Below are positions 60,457 to 64,000 of a stretch of DNA of 64,000 nt, piece after piece. The translations under genes and the position numbers were made by a program. This DNA is from Piliocolobus tephrosceles (taxonomy: Eukaryota > Chordata > Mammalia > Primates > Cercopithecidae): positions 25,518,909-25,582,908 of the forward strand of contig NC_045447.1 in the NCBI RefSeq assembly GCF_002776525.5, written 5' to 3'. The notes beneath the pieces were generated by a model. It searched no databases. It saw nothing but the letters and a program-made list of their open reading frames with translations, and was not told where the DNA came from. Within the stretch, counting starts at the first letter, position 1. Each line of letters begins with the position of its first letter.

Positions 60457-60756
60457 GTTTTTTTGTTTTTTTTTTTTTTAATTGAGACAGAGTCTTGCTC
60501 TGTCACCCAGGCTGGAATGATCTCTGCTCACTGCAACCTCCGCTGCCTGGGTTCAAGTGATTCTCCTGCCTCAGCCTCCCAAGTAGCTGAGACTACAGGC
60601 GCCCACCACCATGTCTGGCTAACTTTTTTGTATTTTTGGTAGAGACAAGGTTTCACCACGTTGGCCAGGCTGGCCTTGAACTCCTGACCTCAGGTGATCA
60701 CCCCCCTCAGCCTCCCAAAGTGCTGGGATCACAGGCGTGAGCCAGCATGCCTGGCC
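60457..60756 (-). repeat. Alu, full length
   Basis: Long T-run head, gacagagtcttgctctgtca, and the end agccagcatgcctggcc. Same direction as its neighbour. Confidence 0.92.
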
Positions 60757-61309
60757 AAGTAATTCCCTCTCTTATTTGTTAAAGAAAACCATAGATCCCC
60801 TGCCATGCTCCGCAAAGAGATGGAATGAATTTTGGAGAATTCTCCCAACTCCTTACGTGAAAAAGGCTCCTTTCCAGACTTTAAGCCCTAATAGAGTGAG
60901 AACCCCTTGGTCTCAGGTTCAGAATCACAGCTGCCCCCTGACATCAAGCAGGTCTAACCTGAGACGGTGATTCAGCCTCAGTCCCAGGGGAAGCAGGGGG
61001 CCAAGAAAGCCTGTGGGAAGGGGAGGACTCGGTTTCTAGAGGCCCAAAGTTAGTAAGATCCAGATGCTTGCATTTCCAGAGGTGGGTGCCTGGCCCTTTC
61101 CCCACCCCTGCCACAATCATGGATACCCCAAGAAGAGCATTTATTGCCTGTAATACACCTCAGGAAAGTCAAGAAATCATTCCTTCCAAGTGCATGACTT
61201 GCCGAGTTTCAAGCACCAAATGCTACCCCTTTAGGGGTTTCCTGGGCCCAGGGGCTGACAAGGAGGAGATCCAGCCTCTGGAACAATGCCCTAGCTTGTC
61301 CCCACCTAC

Positions 61310-61365
61310 CTTTAGTTTCTTCCCATTCTCAGCGTCCCCACCTCCTGGCATTCTCAGCAGTGGGT
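61310..61365 (-). CDS. RGS3: RGS3 coding exon: short linker between C2 and PDZ (long isoform)
   Basis: The exon has 56 nt: two bases completing the Asp codon begun in 61986-62076, then 18 codons reading PLLRMPGGGDAENGKKLK. The acceptor is ccttccag/accc and the donor is ctaaag/GTAGGT, ending in phase 0. The peptide is short, glycine-rich and then basic, as expected of a flexible joint. It runs directly into the PDZ exon at 53923-54004, where Ile-Thr-Ile follows. It skips the alternative first exon at 57829-57882, which lies in its downstream intron. Exon and phase are certain. Use in every long transcript cannot be seen from DNA. Confidence 0.92.
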
Positions 61366-61985
61366 CTGGAAGGCAACAGAACAGAATCAGAAAACGCCTG
61401 GTGGCACAGAAGGCTCCCCTCCTCAGACCACCCAGAGGACAGTGCTGGGAAACAGGCCCATGGGTTTGCCCAGGACCACTCCTGGCCTCAGGATGTGGGG
61501 ACACCTGAGGCTCGATCCAGACAAGGACTCAGGAGCCAGGGCTGCATGTGGGAAAGGCAGAACATAGAAAAGGGCCATGAAATCCGTGTTCTGAGCCTCA
61601 GGAATCATGGCAGGACCTAAACGCCCTGTCTGTAGAGGTGGGTATCCCAAGGTGAGCAAGGCAACCTGGGGGATCCCTGAGACATGGAGCTGGGAAGGAG
61701 CCATTGGGAAAGCATAAAGTACCCCACAAGCAAGGGAGCTAAACCACATGGGGTCAGGCCATAGCCTCTCCAATGAAAGTCCAACCAGACAAGCAGTGGA
61801 GGCATGGGCAAGAGGCTGCCTGCAGCGTGCACTCTAGCAGGTGCTCCTGAGAAGTCCCTGCACCCAGCAGGCTAATAGCAGCCTGGGTGGCAGGGGCCAC
61901 CAAATACCAGAACTGATGCCACTATGCAGGAAAGGAGGGAGGGGGCAGGTCCTGGGAAGGGAAGCTGAAGGGGGTGTGCAGGTAC
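61366..61985 (-). other. RGS3 intron, 620 bp
   Basis: A short intron with no repeat that I recognise. Open frames from the flanking exons run some way into it on the minus strand, which is read-through and not coding. Confidence 0.8.
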
Positions 61986-62076
61986 CTCTCAGGGGCCGCA
62001 GTCGCCGCCTGGCCACCTTCAGGTGCTTGGTCCGGCCCAGGTGCTCCCCTAGGAGGTAGTACCAACCACTGATCTC
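61986..62076 (-). CDS. RGS3: RGS3 coding exon: last C2 strand and polybasic tail
   Basis: The exon has 91 nt: 30 codons plus the first base of a split Asp codon (phase 1). The acceptor is cgtgacag/gag and the donor is gagag/GTACC. It reads EISGWYYLLGEHLG, then RTKHLKVARRRLRPLR. The WYYLL run followed by a short loop is the usual end of a C2 domain. The next 16 residues hold eight Arg/Lys residues, a basic patch that could contact acidic lipids or act as a nuclear signal; that role is my inference. An old-style open frame continues past the donor into the intron, but the splice site is clear and the next exon fits in phase. Confidence 0.94.
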
Positions 62077-63533
62077 CTGTCACGAGAGAAGGAATGACAC
62101 ACTCAGACACAGGAGGCAGAGGCACAAGTCAGGCAGCCACCAATCCCCCTCCAAAAGTAGCCACTGGACACCCTCCCACAGGAGAGAAAGACTCTCCAGC
62201 CTTCCTGCCCCTGAGCTGCCATGCCTGTACCTCCAGGAAGCCTTCCATGATGCTCAGGGCAGAGCTGGCTCTCCCTTCTGCCAAATTCCCACAGCCTCTT
62301 ATCCTAGAGGACAACCATCTACTTGCCTGTCTCCCCGACTAAGTCGTGCACAGGCTCTTTGATGTACCTTGCACTATGCCTGGTATACAGTAGGAGCCAT
62401 ATTTGTTGACAGAACAGAAGTGAAGGAGTGAAAGAGGGATGGAGAGGCCAAAAGGCATCCTGTGGCTCCTGAGCAGTCTGCAGGGGGAACATCTTTTCCA
62501 GGAGAGTGAAGCCAAGGCTGCAGTCAAGAGAAGCTCTAGACCAGGCGTGGTGGCTCACACCTGTAATCCCAGCACTTTGGGAGGCCAAGACAGGTGGATC
62601 ATCTGAGGTCAGCAGTTGGAGACCAGCCTAGCCAACATGGTGAAACCCTGTCTCTACTAAAAATACAAAAATTAGCCAGGCATGGTGGCAGGCACCTATA
62701 ATCCCAGCTACTCAGGAGGCTGAGGCAGAGAATAGATTGAACCTGGGAGTCAGAGGTTGCAGCGGGCCAAGATCACACCACTGCACTCCAGCCTGGGCAA
62801 CAGAGTGAGACTCCATCTCAAAAAAAAAAAAAAAGAGAGAGAGAAAGAAGCTCTTTAGGACTCACAAGCAGGATAAAGGTTCCTCAGTCACCCACCCCAG
62901 GACACAAATCTGCATGGCAGGCCATGCCACAGGCCACCAGGACATTTCCAGGGATGTGCAAAAGGAGTGCTCCCCACCCTCCACCTTCCAGTTTGGGGGG
63001 TCCAGTGCAGCATAGAAATTGATAAGGGACTGGTGACCCAGAGCAAGGAGTCTTGGGTCCCAAAGAGTCCTCCTCTAGCCTGAAGGAAAGTTCCACAGAG
63101 GATGGTGCTGCTCACTCCATCCTTGAGCACCTGTTAGGCCCAGAAATATCAGGCCTGGTAGACACAAGAAGAGGACCCCTGGAACAGACCATGGGCGCAC
63201 CTGGCCTTCATCTTCTGGGGCAGGCCCAGGAGTGCACTGAGCCCCAAGGGATCTGCCAGTATCTTCAACAGAAGACACCAGACTCAGAGCCTCCTGGGAA
63301 GACTTGGGGCTGCCTAACAACTGCTCTCTGGCAAGACAAACCAAGAAGGGGACCCAAACTCTCAGGCAGGTAACAAACACAGTGCTGCTATGCAGGCCAC
63401 CCCACCAGGCAACTGTCTCAGTGGGGCACCATCTCACAGAGAGAAGCCTTGCTCAAGGGCTGACAGAGAAACCCTGCCTGTACCGGCCCGGTCCAGTTGG
63501 GATGATTCTGAGAGAAGCGTCCTCAGGACCCAC
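62077..63533 (-). other. RGS3 intron, 1.46 kb
   Basis: It contains one full plus-strand Alu (62539-62847). The rest, 62847-63533, shows no feature that I recognise. Confidence 0.8.
62539..62847 (+). repeat. Alu, full length
   Basis: Starts gaccaggcgtggtggctcac and ends in an A-run then (GA)n. Flanks agagaagctct and aaagaagctct are target-site duplications. Confidence 0.93.
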
Positions 63534-63594
63534 CTTGTCCGGAGTCAGGAGAGACTTCACCCCAAAGCTCATGCAGCCAATGAGTCCACTCTGT
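63534..63594 (-). CDS. RGS3: RGS3 coding exon: end of C2 domain (long isoform)
   Basis: The exon has 61 nt: one base completing a split codon, then 20 codons reading QSGLIGCMSFG, VKSLL and TPDK. The acceptor (minus strand) is tctcccag/acag and the donor is gacaag/GTGGGT, so the exon ends in phase 0. The hydrophobic GLIGCMSFGV stretch is a late beta strand of the C2 sandwich, the module that lets the long isoform meet membranes. Earlier C2 exons are not visible between here and 64000. It is joined in phase to 61986-62076. This exon belongs only to transcripts begun at an upstream promoter outside the window, not to those begun near 58.1 kb. Confidence 0.93.
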
Positions 63595-64000
63595 CTGGGA
63601 GAACAATTAAGGCTTGAGTCAGCACTTTTTGTTGGGCTCTATTGGGAGGTCCATTATCAAGTATAGCATGGGTTTGCCTGATGCACTGTAGTTTACAAAG
63701 CACTTTACCTGCATCATCACGTTTGATCCTTCTGACTCTGTGAGGCAGGCTAGAGAAGAGCTATTATCTCCATTTTACAGAGGGAGAAATGGAGACTCAG
63801 AGTCGGTCCCTTTCCCAAGGTCATAGGACAAGTTCAGCACTCCCTCTACCAAACACAAAAGCTCAGAAGTACTTCACGAGTTTTAACTGTTCTGGTGCTG
63901 GGTAGATCTGAAGAGCTGGTCCCCAGAGGGAACCTCCTTGCCCACATCAGTTGGTGATGCTCAGTGGAGAACAGTTATGGGACCTCAAGCTCAAGAAGTT
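63595..64000 (-). other. RGS3 intron (partial) upstream of the last C2 exon
   Basis: Intron sequence with one MIR (about 63675-63840). No further C2 exon is visible before the window ends. Confidence 0.75.
63675..63840 (-). repeat. MIR SINE
   Basis: tttacaaagcactttacctg, ctccattttacagagggaga and ctttcccaaggtcatagga in reversed MIR order. Confidence 0.85.

Larger units (their letters stand above)
57883..61309 (-). other. Internal promoter, leader and upstream intron sequence
   Basis: For the long isoform this is all intron. For PDZ-RGS3 it contains the leader (to about 58088) and promoter. Further up are three Alus, MIR traces, and at about 59640-59750 a stretch that resembles the end of a hAT-type DNA transposon (motif acaagtgctcagtggccaca); the family is not certain. 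The stretch 60757-61309 shows nothing. Confidence 0.7.
22566..63594 (-). other. RGS3: RGS3 gene, internal part (13 coding exons and introns)
   Basis: Thirteen exons on the minus strand join into one continuous frame, each with an AG acceptor and GT donor and with matching phases. The product matches RGS3 as I remember it: C2 domain end, PDZ domain, linker and PH-like segment, in that order. RGS3 is a GTPase-activating protein for heterotrimeric Gi and Gq alpha subunits; its PDZ form is known to bind ephrin-B cytoplasmic tails and couple them to G-protein signalling. The proline-rich/acidic region and the RGS catalytic box are not in this window and should lie to the left of position 1. The first C2 exons should lie beyond 64000. 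In the human reference RGS3 is, from memory, on the plus strand of 9q32, so this window would be in reverse orientation. Confidence 0.95.

Noticed and set aside
60193..60642. 149-codon open frame on the plus strand
   Set aside because: It is the usual Alu-encoded peptide (SGAISAHCNFHLPGSSNS type) running through two adjacent Alus.

Overview
This window is primate, most probably human, nuclear DNA. It carries about two dozen Alu-type SINEs, old L1M and L2/MIR elements, a 5'-truncated primate L1PA copy and a MADE1 element, and a vertebrate gene split into short exons with GT-AG introns. All real coding sequence that I can support lies on the minus strand and belongs to one gene, RGS3 (regulator of G-protein signalling 3). 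I identified it by translating the exons and comparing them with the RGS3 protein as I remember it; no database was searched. Reading the minus strand from the right edge, I placed thirteen coding exons whose splice phases all agree.

Layout in transcription order (high to low coordinates). Three exons (63534-63594, 61986-62076, 61310-61365) encode the end of the C2 domain and a polybasic linker used by the long C2-containing isoform. An alternative first coding exon (57829-57882) lies below a TATA-like promoter near 58112-58118 and starts the shorter PDZ-RGS3 isoform; its leader carries two small upstream ORFs. Both N-termini end in phase 0 and splice to the same PDZ exon at 53923-54004. The PDZ domain is completed by 52987-53092 and the start of 51838-52189, and the rest of that exon is a linker. 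Exons 50907-50946, 44876-45072, 41892-41975, 36428-36539, 30255-30298 and 22566-22688 encode a segment that reads like a PH-type fold. The window codes for residues 1-398 of the PDZ isoform. The following proline-rich/acidic region and the C-terminal RGS box, the GAP domain for Gi/Gq alpha subunits, must lie beyond the left edge; the leftmost 22.5 kb is intron.

The rest is intron filled with transposon remnants. Points worth a second look include a 250-bp nearly perfect copy of local sequence inserted into an old L1 (7914-8163 from 9354-9603), a MADE1 hairpin of the kind that gives rise to miR-548 genes, a 1.6-kb-spaced inverted duplication (42.6/44.4 kb), a diverged direct duplication (30.7/32.7 kb), inverted Alus closely flanking two small exons, and a short uORF whose stop overlaps the PDZ-RGS3 start codon. 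I saw no bacterial-type system, CRISPR array, tRNA or rRNA gene, and no second protein-coding gene. The long open frames elsewhere are Alu-derived or chance.
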